Shown: positions 12,411 to 23,251, numbered from the stretch's first letter. The stretch is DNA of 64,000 bases from Sphingomonas changnyeongensis (GCF_009913435.1 NZ_CP047895.1:814501-878500); one strand, 5' to 3'. Program-made: numbers and translations. Notes: generated from the sequence alone by a model not told the origin.

Positions 12411-14462
12411 TCAGGCCGGGCGGGTGAACCGCCCCTTGGCCGCCGCCTTGTCCTTGAGCAGCGTGGACAGGCGGAACTCCGGCCCGAACGCGGCCAGATG
12501 CTTTTCAAGCCCGGCCAGGATCTTGTCCGCGCCTTCCAGGTCGGCCCAGAACATCGGGCCGCCGCGATAGACCGGCCAGCCATAGCCATAGATCCACACG
12601 ACATCGATGTCGGACGCGCGCTGGGCGATCCCTTCCTCAAGGATCAGCGCGCCTTCATTGACCATCGGATAGATGGTGCGCTCGATGATTTCGGCATCGC
12701 TGATCTCGCGCTTCGCCGTCCCCGCCTGGGCGGCGAAGGCGTCGAGGATCTCCTGCACCTCGGCGCTCGGCGACGGGCGGCGATTTTCGTCGTAATCGTA
12801 AAAGCCCTTGCCGGTCTTCTGGCCCCAGCGGCCCTTGGCGCACAGCGCGTCGCGGACATTCTCGATCCGCGACGGATCGCGGTGCCAGCCGATATCGACG
12901 CCGGCCAGATCCGACATCTGGAACGGGCCCATCGGCATGCCGAAATCGACATGGACCTTGTCGATCTGGGCGGGCGTCGCGCCTTCCATCAGCAGCTTCA
13001 TCGCCTCGATCTGGCGCGGCTTGAGCATGCGGTTGCCGATGAACCCGTCGCACACGCCGGCGACCACGGCGACCTTGCCGATCTTCTTGGCGACCGCCAT
13101 CGCGGTGGCGAGCACATCGGGCGCGGTCTCGGCGCCGCGCACGACCTCGAGCAGCTTCATGACATTGGCCGGCGAGAAGAAATGCAGGCCCAGCACATCG
13201 CCCGCGCGGCCCGTCGCCGTCGCGATCTCGTTCACGTCGAGATAGGAGGTGTTGGACGCGAGGATCGCACCCGGCTTGGCAATGCGGTCAAGCTTGCCGA
13301 ACACGTCCTTCTTGACGTCCATATTCTCGAACACGGCTTCGATGATCAGGTCGCAATCGGCCAGATCTTCAAGCGTCAGCGACGGGGTCAGCAGGCCCAT
13401 CATCGCCTCGACCTGTTCGGGCTTGAACCGGCCCTTGGCCGCCGAGGCGTCGTAGTTCTTTCGGATCACGCCGACGCCGCGGTCGAGCGCGTCCTGCGCC
13501 TGTTCGACGATGGTCACCGGAATGCCGGCCTGGAGGAAGTTCATCGCGATGCCGCCGCCCATCGTGCCGGCCCCGATCACGCCGACCTTGGCGACCGGGC
13601 GCAGCGCGATGTCTTCGGCGATGCCGTCGATCTTGGCGGCCTGGCGCTCGGCAAAGAAGATGTGCCGCATCGCCGCCGACTGGCTGCCGAACATCAGCTT
13701 CATGAACTCCTGCCGCTCAAAGGCGATGCCGTCGTCAAACGGCTTTTCGACCGCTGCGCGCACACAGGCGAGATTGGCGGCCGGCGCGTCGAAGCCCTTG
13801 AACTTCTTCGCATTCTGCGCCGCGAATGTGTCGATGAACGCCGGATCGCCCTTGACCGGCAGGTCGCGGCTGCGGCGCGGCGCGGTGCCGATCTTGGTGC
13901 GCGCAAAGGCAATCGCATCGTCGAGCAGCCGGTCCTCGCCGGCGATCTGGTCGACCAGCCCGACTTCGGCGGCCTTTTTCGCGCTGATCGGGTTGCCGGT
14001 CGCGCACATTTCGGCGGCCAGTTCGACCCCGGCGACGCGCGGCAGGCGCTGCGTGCCGCCCGCACCCGGCAGCAGCCCGAGCTTCACTTCAGGGACGCCG
14101 AGCTTGGCCGACGGCACCGCGACGCGCCAGTGACAGGCCAGCGCGGTTTCCAGCCCGCCGCCCAGCGCCGTGCCATGGATCGCGGCGACCACCGGCTTGG
14201 CGCTCGCTTCGATGCGGTCGATCAGCTGCGGCAGCAGCGGCTCGACCGGCGGCTTGCCGAATTCGGTGATGTCGGCGCCCGCAAAGAAGGTGCGGCCTTC
14301 GCAGCGGATGACCGCCGCCTGGATGGCGTCGTTCGATTCAAGCTCGGTGATCGCGGCATCCAGCCCGACGCGCACGGCCGCGCCCAGCGCGTTCACCGGC
14401 GGGTTGTTGGACGTGATGATCAGGATCCCGTCACGGATCTCGGTGGAAATCGGGGATGTCAT
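12411..14462 (-). CDS. Fused enoyl-CoA hydratase / 3-hydroxyacyl-CoA dehydrogenase
   Basis: FadB/FadJ-type beta-oxidation enzyme of 683 residues. The N-terminal crotonase domain has the oxyanion-hole region and both catalytic Glu positions ([11 protein letters not shown] and [15 protein letters not shown]). The NAD-binding domain has [13 protein letters not shown], and the catalytic His is in [12 protein letters not shown]. Ribosome site AAGGAG lies six to seven bases upstream. It is the last gene of a minus-strand unit beginning with the ACAD10/11-like dehydrogenase, so it probably finishes the hydration and oxidation of the acyl-CoA made upstream. FadB and FadJ cannot be separated from sequence alone. 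Confidence 0.93.
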   Translation of the reverse strand: MTSPISTEIRDGILIITSNNPPVNALGAAVRVGLDAAITELESNDAIQAAVIRCEGRTFFAGADITEFGKPPVEPLLPQLIDRIEASAKPVVAAIHGTALGGGLETALACHWRVAVPSAKLGVPEVKLGLLPGAGGTQRLPRVAGVELAAEMCATGNPISAKKAAEVGLVDQIAGEDRLLDDAIAFARTKIGTAPRRSRDLPVKGDPAFIDTFAAQNAKKFKGFDAPAANLACVRAAVEKPFDDGIAFERQEFMKLMFGSQSAAMRHIFFAERQAAKIDGIAEDIALRPVAKVGVIGAGTMGGGIAMNFLQAGIPVTIVEQAQDALDRGVGVIRKNYDASAAKGRFKPEQVEAMMGLLTPSLTLEDLADCDLIIEAVFENMDVKKDVFGKLDRIAKPGAILASNTSYLDVNEIATATGRAGDVLGLHFFSPANVMKLLEVVRGAETAPDVLATAMAVAKKIGKVAVVAGVCDGFIGNRMLKPRQIEAMKLLMEGATPAQIDKVHVDFGMPMGPFQMSDLAGVDIGWHRDPSRIENVRDALCAKGRWGQKTGKGFYDYDENRRPSPSAEVQEILDAFAAQAGTAKREISDAEIIERTIYPMVNEGALILEEGIAQRASDIDVVWIYGYGWPVYRGGPMFWADLEGADKILAGLEKHLAAFGPEFRLSTLLKDKAAAKGRFTRPA

Positions 14463-14497
14463 TGCTCTCTCCTTAAAGGCTGTTCTGGATCGGGGGG

Positions 14498-15301
14498 TCA
14501 GGCCGCGGTGCGGCCGGTTTCCTGGCGGGTGACCGGGTGCGAACTGGACAGCCCGCCATCGACGACGATCGCCTGGCCGTTGACATAGCTGGCCTCGTCG
14601 GACGCGAGGAACAGCGCGGTCGCCGCAATCTCGTCGGGCTGGCCGGCGCGGCGCAGCGGGTTGAGGCGGCCGATCCGGTCGGTCACGCCCTTTTCGGCGG
14701 CATGGTCGAACGCGCGCTGGGTCATGCCGGTCTGGATCAGCCCGGGGCAGATCGCGTTCACCCGCACATTGGTGGCCGACAGCTGCTGTGCCGCCGTCTG
14801 CGCAAGGTTGATGACCGCGGCCTTCGACGCCGAATAGGCCGGGCAGCCCGCGCCCGAGCGCAGTCCGGCGACGCTTGCCGTCAGGATGATCGATCCGCGC
14901 CCCTGCTTCATGATGCGCGGGGCCGCGTGCTTGATGATCAGATAGGGGCCGATCAGATTGACCTGCAGGATCTGCTGCCAGTCCTCGACGCTGTGATCGA
15001 AAATGCCGGTCAGCCCGCCCGAAATGCCGGCATTGGCAAAGGCGATGTCGAGCGCGCCGAACGTATCGACGGCGGTTTCGACCAGGCGGACGACATCAGC
15101 CTCCAGCCCCGCATCCATCTCCAGCGCGACCGCGCCGCCCCCGGCAAGCGCCGCCGTTTCATGGACGGCATCGCTGCGGTCGCCGAGCACCAGCCGCGCA
15201 CCTTCGGCGGCGAAACGCAGCGCCGTCGCCCGGCCGATGCCCGATCCGGCACCGGTGATGATCGCCACCCGCCCGGCCAGCCGGCCCGTTGCGCTGCTCA
15301 T
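14498..15301 (-). CDS. Short-chain dehydrogenase/reductase
   Basis: Classical SDR of 267 residues: cofactor motif [13 protein letters not shown] motif FANAGIS, catalytic Ser in ILTASVAG, and YSASK. An Asp at the end of the second strand (LGDRSD) suggests NAD preference. The true start is [10 protein letters not shown] at 15301, overlapping the upstream SDR stop by four bases (ATGA), which implies translational coupling; the longer frame upstream is a shadow of the neighbour. Substrate unknown, but the operon points to oxidation of a hydroxyacyl-CoA or a related alcohol. Confidence 0.9.
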   Translation of the reverse strand: MSSATGRLAGRVAIITGAGSGIGRATALRFAAEGARLVLGDRSDAVHETAALAGGGAVALEMDAGLEADVVRLVETAVDTFGALDIAFANAGISGGLTGIFDHSVEDWQQILQVNLIGPYLIIKHAAPRIMKQGRGSIILTASVAGLRSGAGCPAYSASKAAVINLAQTAAQQLSATNVRVNAICPGLIQTGMTQRAFDHAAEKGVTDRIGRLNPLRRAGQPDEIAATALFLASDEASYVNGQAIVVDGGLSSSHPVTRQETGRTAA

Positions 15302-16062
15302 ATCGTCTGCCCTCCGTCGATCACCAGCGTCTGGCCGGTGGTGAAGCTGCCCGCGGCCGAGGCCAGGAACACCGCCGCGCCGGCAATCTCGTCCGGCTCG
15401 CCGATGCGCTTCAGCGCCGCGCCTTCGGTCGAACGGCGCAGCGTGTCGGCATCCTCCCACAAGGCGCGGGCGAAATCGGTGCGGATCAGCCCCGGCGCGA
15501 TGCAGTTGACGCGCACATTGTCGCCGCCGAACTCGCGCGCCAGGTTGCGCGCCAGCGCCATGTCGGCGGCCTTGGAAATGCCATAGGCGCCGATCACCGG
15601 CGTGCCGCGCAGGCCGGCGATCGAGGAAATGATGATGATCGCGCCGTCGCGCCGCGCCCGCATGCCCGGCGCGACCATGCCGATCAGCCAGTGATTGGCG
15701 ATGACGTTGTTTTCCAGGATCTTGCGGAACTGGTCGTCGGCCATGCCGGCCATCGGCCCGTAATAGGGGTTGGAGGCGGCGTTGCACACCAGAATGTCGA
15801 CCGGGCCGAGCTGCCGCTCGGTCTCGGCGACCAGATGGGCGAGCGCGTCCTTGTCGGAAATGTTGGCCGGCACCGCGATCGCGGCCCCCGGATGATCGGC
15901 GTTGATCTCTGCAGCGGCGGCGTCGCAGGCCTCGGCCTTGCGGCTGGAAATCACGACGCGGGCACCGGCCGCCGCCATCGCCCTGGCCGTCGCCTTGCCG
16001 ATGCCGCGCGACGATCCGGTGATGATGGCGACCTTGCCGGTCAGGTCGAACAGGCTGGCCAC
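15298..16062 (-). CDS. Short-chain dehydrogenase/reductase
   Basis: SDR of 254 residues with [20 protein letters not shown] (a variant of the NNAG motif), Ser in IIISSIAG, and YGISK. Arg/Lys after the second strand (SSRKAEAC) suggests NADP(H). The start codon is GTG at 16062, with GGGAG upstream. Coupled to the next SDR by an ATGA overlap. Two adjacent but clearly different SDRs suggest consecutive redox steps on one substrate. Confidence 0.9.
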   Translation of the reverse strand: MASLFDLTGKVAIITGSSRGIGKATARAMAAAGARVVISSRKAEACDAAAAEINADHPGAAIAVPANISDKDALAHLVAETERQLGPVDILVCNAASNPYYGPMAGMADDQFRKILENNVIANHWLIGMVAPGMRARRDGAIIIISSIAGLRGTPVIGAYGISKAADMALARNLAREFGGDNVRVNCIAPGLIRTDFARALWEDADTLRRSTEGAALKRIGEPDEIAGAAVFLASAAGSFTTGQTLVIDGGQTI

Positions 16063-16119
16063 GATGATCGGTGCTCCCTGATGATGCCGTTGTTGGGCGG
16101 GGTTGGTGCGTGCGCCGCC

Positions 16120-17187
16120 TCAGGCCGCGCCGGCGGCGGCGGCGAAATGCCAGGCGGCGGCGGCCAGCGCCGGCACCCGGGCGGCCGTCGCCTCTGCCTG
16201 GGGCGAGGAGGCGGTGCCGTCGACGATGCGCTTCTTGATTCCCTGCACGATGCCGGTGAGGCGGAACAGGTTATAGGCGAAATACCAGTTCAGCTCCGGC
16301 AGCCCGTCGCGCCCGGTGCGGGCGCAGTAACGCGCCACCGCCTCGTCGAGCGTCGGGATGCCGAGCGCCGGCAGGTCCAGCCCCTTGATCCCCGACCGGC
16401 CTTCCGGCTCGGTCACCCAGTTCATCAGCAGATAGGAGAAATCGGCCAGCGGATCGCCAAGCGTCGACAGCTCCCAGTCGAGCACCGCCACCACGCGCGG
16501 CTGGGCGGCGTCGAAGATCATGTTGTCGATCCGGTAGTCGCCATGCACGATCGACACCCGGTCCTGCACCGGCATCGTGCGCGGCAGCCAGTCGATCAGC
16601 CGGTCCATCTCCGGGATCGTTTCGGTTTCCGACGCCCGGTACTGCTTGGTCCAGCGCGCGACCTGGCGTTCGAAATAATTGCCCGGCTTGCCATAATCGC
16701 CAAGCCCGATCGCGGCGGGATTGAGCGCGTGCAGATCGGCAAGCGTGTCGATCATCGCGTGATAAAGGCCGCGCCGCTCATCGGGTGTGCAGCCGGGCAG
16801 CGACCCGTCCCACAGATTGCGGCCTTCAGCGAGGCCCATCACGTAGAACATCGATCCGATCACGTCCGGATCGGTGCACAGGCCATAAGGCCGGGCGACC
16901 GGAAAGCCCGCCGGATGCAGCGCCGCGATCACCCGATATTCGCGGTCGACCGCATGGGCCGAGGGCAGCAGCGGCCCGAATGGCTGGCGGCGCAGCACAT
17001 AGGCGGTGCCCGGCGTGTCGATCCGGTAGGTCGGGTTCGACTGGCCGCCCTTGAACCGCGACAGGGTGATCGGGCCGACAAAGCCCGCGACATTGGCCTT
17101 ACACCACGCGGTCAGCCGCGCTTCGTCCAGCCGGTCCTTTTCCGGCACCGCCATGGTGCCGACCATCGTTTCGTCCGCGCCGCTCAT
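16120..17187 (-). CDS. APH-like kinase, homologous to the N-terminal domain of ACAD10/11
   Basis: A 355-residue phosphotransferase-fold protein. Visible motifs are the N-lobe [11 protein letters not shown] and YVLRRQP, the catalytic loop [11 protein letters not shown] and metal-binding [11 protein letters not shown]. These and the intervening [21 protein letters not shown] and RWTKQYRAS segments closely resemble, from memory, the kinase domain of human ACAD10/ACAD11, which phosphorylates 4-hydroxyacyl-CoAs; LvaA of levulinate catabolism is a bacterial relative. In this operon it is separated only by the alcohol dehydrogenase from a matching ACAD, so the same chemistry is likely. It overlaps the upstream stop by ATGA. 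Confidence 0.85.
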   Translation of the reverse strand: MSGADETMVGTMAVPEKDRLDEARLTAWCKANVAGFVGPITLSRFKGGQSNPTYRIDTPGTAYVLRRQPFGPLLPSAHAVDREYRVIAALHPAGFPVARPYGLCTDPDVIGSMFYVMGLAEGRNLWDGSLPGCTPDERRGLYHAMIDTLADLHALNPAAIGLGDYGKPGNYFERQVARWTKQYRASETETIPEMDRLIDWLPRTMPVQDRVSIVHGDYRIDNMIFDAAQPRVVAVLDWELSTLGDPLADFSYLLMNWVTEPEGRSGIKGLDLPALGIPTLDEAVARYCARTGRDGLPELNWYFAYNLFRLTGIVQGIKKRIVDGTASSPQAEATAARVPALAAAAWHFAAAAGAA

Positions 17188-18272
17188 TGGTAGACGACCA
17201 CCGAACGCGTCGCATCGCCCTGGCGCAGCCGGTCGAACGCATGGTTGATGTCGGCAAGCGGCACACGCTCGGCGATGATCGAATCAAGGTCGAGCATGCC
17301 GCGCATGTAGAAATCGACCAGCCGGGGAATATCGACCGGAAAGCGGTTGTCGCCCATCAGCGCGCCCTGCAGCTTCTTGGAGCCGAGCAGGTCCATCGCC
17401 GACAGCCCGACCTTGTGGTCGAGCGGCATCATGCCAAGGATCGTCGCCGTCCCGCCCCGGCGCAGCAGCTTGACCGCAAGGTCGCCCGAGGCCGGGCGGC
17501 CGACCGCCTCGATCGCATGATGGACGCCGCCCCGGGTCAGCTCGATCACCGTGCCGGCGGTGCCGTCGGCCGACGGATCGAAGCTGTCGGTCGCGCCCAG
17601 CTTTTCGGCGAGCGCGCGCTTTTCGGGCACCGGGTCAAGCGCGATGATCCGGCCTGCGCCCGCGATCCGCGCGGCATTGACCGCCGCCAGCCCGATCCCG
17701 CCACAGCCGATCACCGCCACGGTTTCGCCGGGCGTCAGCCGGGCGGCGTTGAACACCGCGCCCGCCCCCGTCGTCACCGCACAGCCGATCACACAGGCGC
17801 GGTCGAGCGGCATGTCGGGGTTGATCGCGACACAGGCATGCTCATGGACGAGCATCTGTTCGGCATAGGCCGACAGGTTGAGCATCTGATTGACCACCGA
17901 TCCGTCCGCGGTCAGCGTCAGGCGCGGCGGCTCGCCCTTGCCGCGCCGCGTCGCCGCGCCCAGGCACAGCGACAGCCGCCCGGTCACGCAGAACTCGCAT
18001 TCGCCGCAATAGGCCGACAGGCAGGTGATGACCGCATCGCCGGGGCGGAGCGCGCGGACCTCGCTGCCGACCTGTTCGACGATCCCCGCCGCCTCATGCC
18101 CCGGAATGCAGGGCATGGCATGCGGATAGGCACCGTCGACGAAATGCAGGTCCGACCGGCACACGCCGGTCGCGGCGGTGCGGATCAGCACCTCGTGCGG
18201 GCCGGGCTTGGAGACCGTCACATCCTCGATGCGCAGCTCCGAGCGCGGCTCGAACAGGATCGCGGCCTTCAC
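17184..18272 (-). CDS. Zinc-dependent alcohol dehydrogenase (MDR family)
   Basis: A 362-residue medium-chain dehydrogenase. Catalytic zinc ligands are seen in GVCRSDLHF and PGHEAAG. The four structural-zinc cysteines lie in CGECEFC...C. The Rossmann motif is [14 protein letters not shown], followed by ALDPVPEK (Asp, so NAD is likely). Its architecture resembles class III/formaldehyde-type alcohol dehydrogenases. Start is GTG, overlapping the upstream ACAD stop (GTGA); its own stop overlaps the kinase start. Between an ACAD10/11-like enzyme and its kinase, it may interconvert a hydroxy- and keto-acyl intermediate or supply the substrate from an alcohol (inference). Confidence 0.92.
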   Translation of the reverse strand: MKAAILFEPRSELRIEDVTVSKPGPHEVLIRTAATGVCRSDLHFVDGAYPHAMPCIPGHEAAGIVEQVGSEVRALRPGDAVITCLSAYCGECEFCVTGRLSLCLGAATRRGKGEPPRLTLTADGSVVNQMLNLSAYAEQMLVHEHACVAINPDMPLDRACVIGCAVTTGAGAVFNAARLTPGETVAVIGCGGIGLAAVNAARIAGAGRIIALDPVPEKRALAEKLGATDSFDPSADGTAGTVIELTRGGVHHAIEAVGRPASGDLAVKLLRRGGTATILGMMPLDHKVGLSAMDLLGSKKLQGALMGDNRFPVDIPRLVDFYMRGMLDLDSIIAERVPLADINHAFDRLRQGDATRSVVVYQ

Positions 18273-19567
18273 CGCGCGACCCCGAGATCGCCCGAGCTGA
18301 ACTGCCGCCGCGCGGCGTCGATCGCCTCGCGCCCGCCATATTTGCCGAACTCCAGCCGCGCGATCGACCGGTTATGGACCTCGTCCGGCCCGTCGGCGAG
18401 GCGCAGCGTGCGGATGCCCGCATACATTTTGGCCAGCCCCGGATCCTCGGACACGCCCGCGCCGCCAAAGGCCTGGATCGCATCGTCGATCACCTTGAGC
18501 GCGACGCGCGGCGCCGCGACCTTGATCATCGCGATTTCGGCCTGCGCCGCCTTGTTGCCGGCCTTGTCCATCATGTCGGCGGCCTTCAGGCACAACAGCC
18601 GCGTCATTTCGATGTCGATGCGCGCTTCGGCGACGCGCTGTTCCCAGACGCTGTGTTCGGCGATCACCTTGCCGAAGGCGACGCGCGACAGCAGCCGCCG
18701 GCACATCTTCTCCAGCGCTTCCTCCGCCGCGCCGATGGTGCGCATGCAATGATGGATGCGGCCCGGCCCCAGCCGGCCCTGCGCGATCTCGAACCCGCGC
18801 CCTTCGCCGAGCAGCATGTTCTCGGCGGGCACGCGCACGTCCTTGAGCTCGATCTCCATATGGCCGTGCGGCGCATCGTCATAGCCGAACACCGGCAGGT
18901 GGCGCAGGATCGTCACCCCCGGCGCGTCGAGCGGCATCAGCAGCATCGACTGCTGCGAATGGCGGGCGGCGCTGAAATCGGTCTTGCCCATGACGATCGC
19001 GATCTTGCAGCGCGGATCGCCCGCGCCGCTCGACCACCATTTGCGGCCATTGAGCACATAATGATCGCCGTCGCGTTCGATCCGCGTCTCGATGTTGGTC
19101 GCATCCGACGAGGCGACGGCCGGCTCGGTCATCAGAAAGGCCGAACGGATCTCGCCCTCCATCAGCGGCTTCAGCCACTGGTCCTTCTGCGCGCGGGTGC
19201 CGTAACGGTGGAGCACCTCCATATTGCCGGTGTCGGGTGCTGAGCAGTTGAACACCTCCGACGCCCAGCCGATCCGGCCCATTTCCTCGGCGCACAGCGC
19301 ATATTCGAGATTGGTCAGCCCCGGCCCTTCGAACGCGAAGCTGTCATCGACATGCGGCCGCCCGGCGCTCGGCGGCATGAACAGGTTCCAGATGCCCTGC
19401 GCCTTGGCCTTTTGCTTTGCATCCTCGATCGTCTGCAGCACCTTCCAGCGGTCGCCCTCATGCTGCTCGGCATGGTAATCGGGGTCGCGCGGGCGGACGT
19501 TCGCCTCGATGAAGTCGCGCACCCGGTCGCGCCAGTAACGCTGGCGTTCGGTCAGGTCGAAATCCAT
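18269..19567 (-). CDS. Acyl-CoA dehydrogenase of the ACAD10/11 type
   Basis: A 432-residue flavoprotein. It carries segments that I recognise as near-diagnostic of the ACAD10/ACAD11 branch: [57 protein letters not shown] and LADGPDEVH. In animals this domain acts with an attached kinase to turn 4-hydroxyacyl-CoA into enoyl-CoA through a phosphorylated intermediate. Here the kinase is a separate gene two positions downstream. Ribosome site AAGGAGAGG. It is the first gene of a six-gene unit, just after the terminator of the preceding unit. Confidence 0.92.
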   Translation of the reverse strand: MDFDLTERQRYWRDRVRDFIEANVRPRDPDYHAEQHEGDRWKVLQTIEDAKQKAKAQGIWNLFMPPSAGRPHVDDSFAFEGPGLTNLEYALCAEEMGRIGWASEVFNCSAPDTGNMEVLHRYGTRAQKDQWLKPLMEGEIRSAFLMTEPAVASSDATNIETRIERDGDHYVLNGRKWWSSGAGDPRCKIAIVMGKTDFSAARHSQQSMLLMPLDAPGVTILRHLPVFGYDDAPHGHMEIELKDVRVPAENMLLGEGRGFEIAQGRLGPGRIHHCMRTIGAAEEALEKMCRRLLSRVAFGKVIAEHSVWEQRVAEARIDIEMTRLLCLKAADMMDKAGNKAAQAEIAMIKVAAPRVALKVIDDAIQAFGGAGVSEDPGLAKMYAGIRTLRLADGPDEVHNRSIARLEFGKYGGREAIDAARRQFSSGDLGVAR

Positions 19568-19623
19568 GTCCCTCTCCTTGGTCAGGGTCTGTTCTAAAGG
19601 GCGATCAGCGCCGCTTTCCAGTC

Positions 19624-19647
19624 CAAAAAATGGCGGTTAACCGCCAT
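19624..19647 (-). terminator. Rho-independent terminator with the stop codon in its loop
   Basis: On the minus strand a 7-bp stem (ATGGCGG/CCGCCAT, 19630-19647) with loop TTAA is followed by six T. The TAA stop of the GPH-type transporter gene falls inside the loop, so the hairpin begins within the coding region. It separates the transporter unit from the ACAD10/11-like unit downstream. Confidence 0.85.
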
Positions 19648-21067
19648 GTTGGCCGGTCTGCCGCGCTGCCGCTACGGCAAGCTTGGCGAGCCGCGCCTCA
19701 TGTTCGGCGCGCCCGATCGGGAAGGCGCGGGCGAACAGGCTGCTCGCCACCGCAAAGACGATGGTGATGCCCGCATAGCCGAGCGTCAGCCGGTCGAGCA
19801 CCGCATCCGGCACCTGGCCGATTCCCGCCCGCGCCGGAAAGCCCGACAGGCTGACGATCTGCCCGGCAAGGAAGATGCCCAGCCCCGTCGTGCATTTCTG
19901 GACGAAGAAGAAGCCGGCATAGAACAGCCCCTCGTCGCGCCGGCCGGTGCGTTCCTCCGCCGCCTCGACCAGATCGGCGACCATCGATGAAATCAGGATC
20001 ATCGTCGCCACGCCCGCCCCGGTGCCCGCTATCGCCAGCAGCAGGAACAGCGGCGCCAGCGCCGGATCGCCGGGGGCCGGGAACAGCCCGGCCAGCCGCA
20101 GCCAATAGGGCGCGGTGCCCGCCGCCGCCGCCAGCAGCACCAGCAGCCCGCCCGCGCCCTTCTTGCCCAGCCGGCGGGCCAGCGGCGTCACCGTGAGGAA
20201 CGCGCCGACCACGCCGATGAACAGGCACACCGAATAGGCAAGCAGGCCGCCGCGCCCGAACTGCCAGACATAGGGCAGCAGATAATTGGTCAGCGCGAAC
20301 ATCATCCCCTGATTGGCAAAGGCGAACAGCCCCATGCCCATCAGGATCAGGAAGGCGCGGTTCGACAGCGCATGGGCGATCCCCCGCAGCTCGCCGCCAA
20401 GGCTGTGGCGCGGGGCGGCATTGGCGGGCATCCGCGCATAGGCGCGGTGGGTGCCGAGCGCGGAGACCAGCACCGACATCGCCATCGCCGCCGCGCCGAC
20501 CGCGCCGAACAGCGCAAACCCGCCCGCGGTGAAGCCGCCGCCCGGCCCGGGGGTGAGCAGCACGCCATAAGCGAGCATCAGCATCGCCAGCCCCGCGCCC
20601 CAGCCGAACAGGAAACGGTAGCGGATGACGGCGGTGCGTTCATGATAGTCGCGCGTCATTTCGGGGACGAGCGCTGCGGCCGGTACCTCATTGGCCGACA
20701 CGCTTGCCCGCACCAGCACGGCGACCGCGAACAGGTGCAGCACCATCGTCTCCGCGCTGAGCGCCGGGGGGTTCCACAGCAGCAGCCAGCTCAGCCCGAT
20801 CGGCAGCGCCGAGCCATAGAGCCAGGGATGGCGGCGGCCGATCCGGCTGCGCGTGCTGTCGCTGAGCACGCCGATCACCGGGTCGATCAGCCCGTCGATG
20901 ATGAGCGCGCACAGCAGCACCAGCCCGACCTGATCGGCCGGCAGGCCCAGCACCTGATTGTAAAAGACGAGCAGGAAGACCGAAAAGCCGTTGTCCTTGA
21001 TGCCATAGGCGATGGACCCGATGCCGATCGCAAGCCGCGCCCGGGTCGGGACCTCGGCGCCGCTCAT
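19637..21067 (-). CDS. GPH-type MFS symporter
   Basis: A 476-residue membrane protein with about 12 hydrophobic segments. The family motif DPVIGVLSDSTRSRIGRRHPW between the second and third segments is typical of the glycoside-pentoside-hexuronide cation symporters (MelB-like, MFS_2). Such sphingomonad proteins often sit in catabolic clusters and need not carry sugars; here the context is acyl-CoA metabolism. Its start overlaps the stop of the upstream SDR by ATGA, and its end is buried in a terminator hairpin. Confidence 0.88.
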   Translation of the reverse strand: MSGAEVPTRARLAIGIGSIAYGIKDNGFSVFLLVFYNQVLGLPADQVGLVLLCALIIDGLIDPVIGVLSDSTRSRIGRRHPWLYGSALPIGLSWLLLWNPPALSAETMVLHLFAVAVLVRASVSANEVPAAALVPEMTRDYHERTAVIRYRFLFGWGAGLAMLMLAYGVLLTPGPGGGFTAGGFALFGAVGAAAMAMSVLVSALGTHRAYARMPANAAPRHSLGGELRGIAHALSNRAFLILMGMGLFAFANQGMMFALTNYLLPYVWQFGRGGLLAYSVCLFIGVVGAFLTVTPLARRLGKKGAGGLLVLLAAAAGTAPYWLRLAGLFPAPGDPALAPLFLLLAIAGTGAGVATMILISSMVADLVEAAEERTGRRDEGLFYAGFFFVQKCTTGLGIFLAGQIVSLSGFPARAGIGQVPDAVLDRLTLGYAGITIVFAVASSLFARAFPIGRAEHEARLAKLAVAAARQTGQHGG

Positions 21068-21897
21068 TTGGCCGCGATCACCGCCAGCGCGTCGAACAGG
21101 CCCGGCGTGTCCGGATCCCAGCTGTGCCGCGGCCCGACCGACAGCCCGCCATCGACCAGCAGGTCGGTGCCGGTGATGAACGACGCATCGTCGCTGAGCA
21201 GGAAGCAGACGGCGGCGGCAATGTCTTCCGCGCGGCCGGCACGGCGGATCGGCTGGGCGTTCGACGCGGCCTGGGCGATCATCGCGTTTGCGGTGTCGCG
21301 CACGGTGCCGGTCAGCTCCATCGCGCTGGCAAAGATGTTGGTGGTGATGAAGCCCGGCAGCACGGCGTTCACGCGGATGCGGTGGCGGGCAAGGTCTGCG
21401 GCCGCCATCCGGGTCAGATGGCGCACGCCTGCCTTGGCGACCGAATAGGCGGTGGGCGCAGCCCCCGCCGCCAGCGCGGCGACGCTGGCTGTGTTGACGA
21501 TCGCCCCGCCGCCAAGCGCGGTCATCGCCGGCGCGGCATGGCGGATGCCCAGCGCGACCGACGACAGCAGCAGCGCCATCGTCCGGTCCCAGCCGGCAAG
21601 ATCGATCTCGTCGATCGGCGCGCGCAGCCCGCCGGCCCCGGCATTGTTGAACAGCAGGTGCGGCCCGCCCAGTTCCTGCGCCGCGGCGACCAGCGCGACG
21701 ATGTCGGCCTCGGCGGTCACGTCGGTCGGGCGGAAATGGATGCGCCCGCCGCCCTCGGCCGCCAGCGCCGCACCGCCTTCTGCATCGATGTCGCCCATCA
21801 CCACGGTCGCGCCCTCGGCCGCCAGCCGCAGCGCCGTCGCGCGGCCGATGCCCGATGCGCCCCCGGTCACGATCGCGACCTTGCCCTCAAACCGCAT
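21064..21897 (-). CDS. Short-chain dehydrogenase/reductase
   Basis: SDR with TGGASGIGRA, FNNAGAGG, Ser in NTASVAAL, and YSVAK; 277 residues from MRFEGKVAI. Asp in MGDIDAEG indicates NAD. The start at 21897 lies one base after the TGA of the upstream MFS gene, so the two are coupled; the longer frame (to 21939) runs into that gene. Its catalytic set is complete. Substrate unknown; flanked on both sides by transporters in one unit. Confidence 0.9.
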   Translation of the reverse strand: MRFEGKVAIVTGGASGIGRATALRLAAEGATVVMGDIDAEGGAALAAEGGGRIHFRPTDVTAEADIVALVAAAQELGGPHLLFNNAGAGGLRAPIDEIDLAGWDRTMALLLSSVALGIRHAAPAMTALGGGAIVNTASVAALAAGAAPTAYSVAKAGVRHLTRMAAADLARHRIRVNAVLPGFITTNIFASAMELTGTVRDTANAMIAQAASNAQPIRRAGRAEDIAAAVCFLLSDDASFITGTDLLVDGGLSVGPRHSWDPDTPGLFDALAVIAAK

Positions 21898-21898
21898 G

Positions 21899-23209
21899 TC
21901 AGTCTCCCGTCCTGCCGGCGGCGTCGGCCCCGGCCTCAATCTGTTTCAGGATCTGGCCGGCGCGCCAGTAATGCCAGATCGGCCAGGGGGTGATCGCGGC
22001 CATGGTGAGCAGCGCATAGCGCAGCGATTCCGTGCCGAAATATGGCCGGTAAAGATCGCTGAGCGCGCCGGTGACCGCCGGGCCGAGCCCCAGCCCGATC
22101 AGGTTGATGACCAGCAGCGTGATCGCCGCCCACATCGCGCGCAGCCGGATCGGGGCCAGCCCCTGGATCAGCGCAAAGCTCGGGCCGAGATAGCTCGACT
22201 GGAGCAGCACCGACACCGCCTGGGCGGCGACCGCGACCGGAAAGCTGGGCGCGAGGTAGACGAGCGCCATGAACGGCATCGCCGCGGTCTTGAGGATCGC
22301 GACCAGCCAGCTTTGCACATGCTGGCCCGCCTTGCGTGCCCAGCGGTCGGCGATCATTCCGCCGCCCACCCCGGAGATCGTGCCGACAATGGCGACCAGC
22401 GGGCCGAGCACCAGCCCAACGGTCGCCGTGTCGAGATTGTAGGAGCGGATGTAATAGGTCAGCCCGAACGAGGTCAGCGCATAGCCGACCAGCGAGGTGA
22501 GGGTGACGCCCATCACCAGATGGCGCGCCGCCGGATTGGCCCAGATGGTCGTAAACCCCTCACCCAGCGGCGGCTGGGTGGTCGAGGTGATGCGCGCCGG
22601 TTCCGACAGGCCGCGCCGCGGCTCGACCACCAGCAGCCGGACGATGACTGCAAGCGCCAGCCCCGGCAGGCCGACCGCCATGATCGCCGTGCGCCAGCCA
22701 TATTGGTGCGCCAGCCAGCCGCCGAGGATCGTGCCGAACCCGCCGCCCAGCACCACGCCCGAGGCATAGATGGCCATCGCCCCGGCGCGCCGGTCGGGCG
22801 GGTAGAGATCGGCGATCATCGAATGGCTGGGCGGGCTGGACCCGGCCTCGCCGATCCCGACGCCGATCCGCGCGGCGAGCAATTGCGCATAATTCTGCGC
22901 CAGCCCGCACAAAGCGGTGAACAGGCTCCACACCGCCAGCGACACCGCGACGATGTTGCGCCGGTTGCCGCGATCGGCGAGCCGCGCGACCGGAATGCCG
23001 AGCGTTGCGTAGAACAGCGCAAAGGCAAAGCCCGCGACCAGCCCGAGCTGCAGATCGGTCAGGTCGAGGTCGCGGCGGATCGGCTCCATCAGGATCGCGA
23101 GGATCTGCCGGTCCATATAGGAGAAGAAATAGGTCAGGGTCAGCAGCCCAAGGGTCAGGCCGCGCCGCCTCAGCGCCCGCTCATCGGCTGATTCCATGTC
23201 CGTCCTCAT
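21899..23209 (-). CDS. MFS transporter, spinster-like
   Basis: A 436-residue, 12-helix major facilitator protein. The motif-A region ARLADRGNRRN and the segment GEAGSSPPSHSMIADLYP are typical of the spinster-like branch common in sphingomonad degradation clusters. The start at 23209 has AAGGAG nine bases upstream; MESADE at 23197 is an alternative, and the longer frame to 23272 would run into the divergent promoter region. First gene of the MFS-SDR-MFS unit; a role in uptake of the catabolic substrate is inferred. Confidence 0.9.
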   Translation of the reverse strand: MRTDMESADERALRRRGLTLGLLTLTYFFSYMDRQILAILMEPIRRDLDLTDLQLGLVAGFAFALFYATLGIPVARLADRGNRRNIVAVSLAVWSLFTALCGLAQNYAQLLAARIGVGIGEAGSSPPSHSMIADLYPPDRRAGAMAIYASGVVLGGGFGTILGGWLAHQYGWRTAIMAVGLPGLALAVIVRLLVVEPRRGLSEPARITSTTQPPLGEGFTTIWANPAARHLVMGVTLTSLVGYALTSFGLTYYIRSYNLDTATVGLVLGPLVAIVGTISGVGGGMIADRWARKAGQHVQSWLVAILKTAAMPFMALVYLAPSFPVAVAAQAVSVLLQSSYLGPSFALIQGLAPIRLRAMWAAITLLVINLIGLGLGPAVTGALSDLYRPYFGTESLRYALLTMAAITPWPIWHYWRAGQILKQIEAGADAAGRTGD

Positions 23210-23251
23210 CCTGCGGCGCTCCTTTTTGGGCGTCCGGCGTGCAAGCTGGAC

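Noticed and set aside
15289..17193. Long plus-strand frames across the SDR, kinase and alcohol dehydrogenase genes
   Set aside because: They mirror well-supported minus-strand genes joined by ATGA overlaps; the translations are low-complexity.
19637..23209. Carbohydrate-utilisation locus suggested by the GPH-type symporter
   Set aside because: No glycosidase or sugar kinase is nearby; all neighbours are acyl-CoA or SDR enzymes, so a sugar substrate is not supported.
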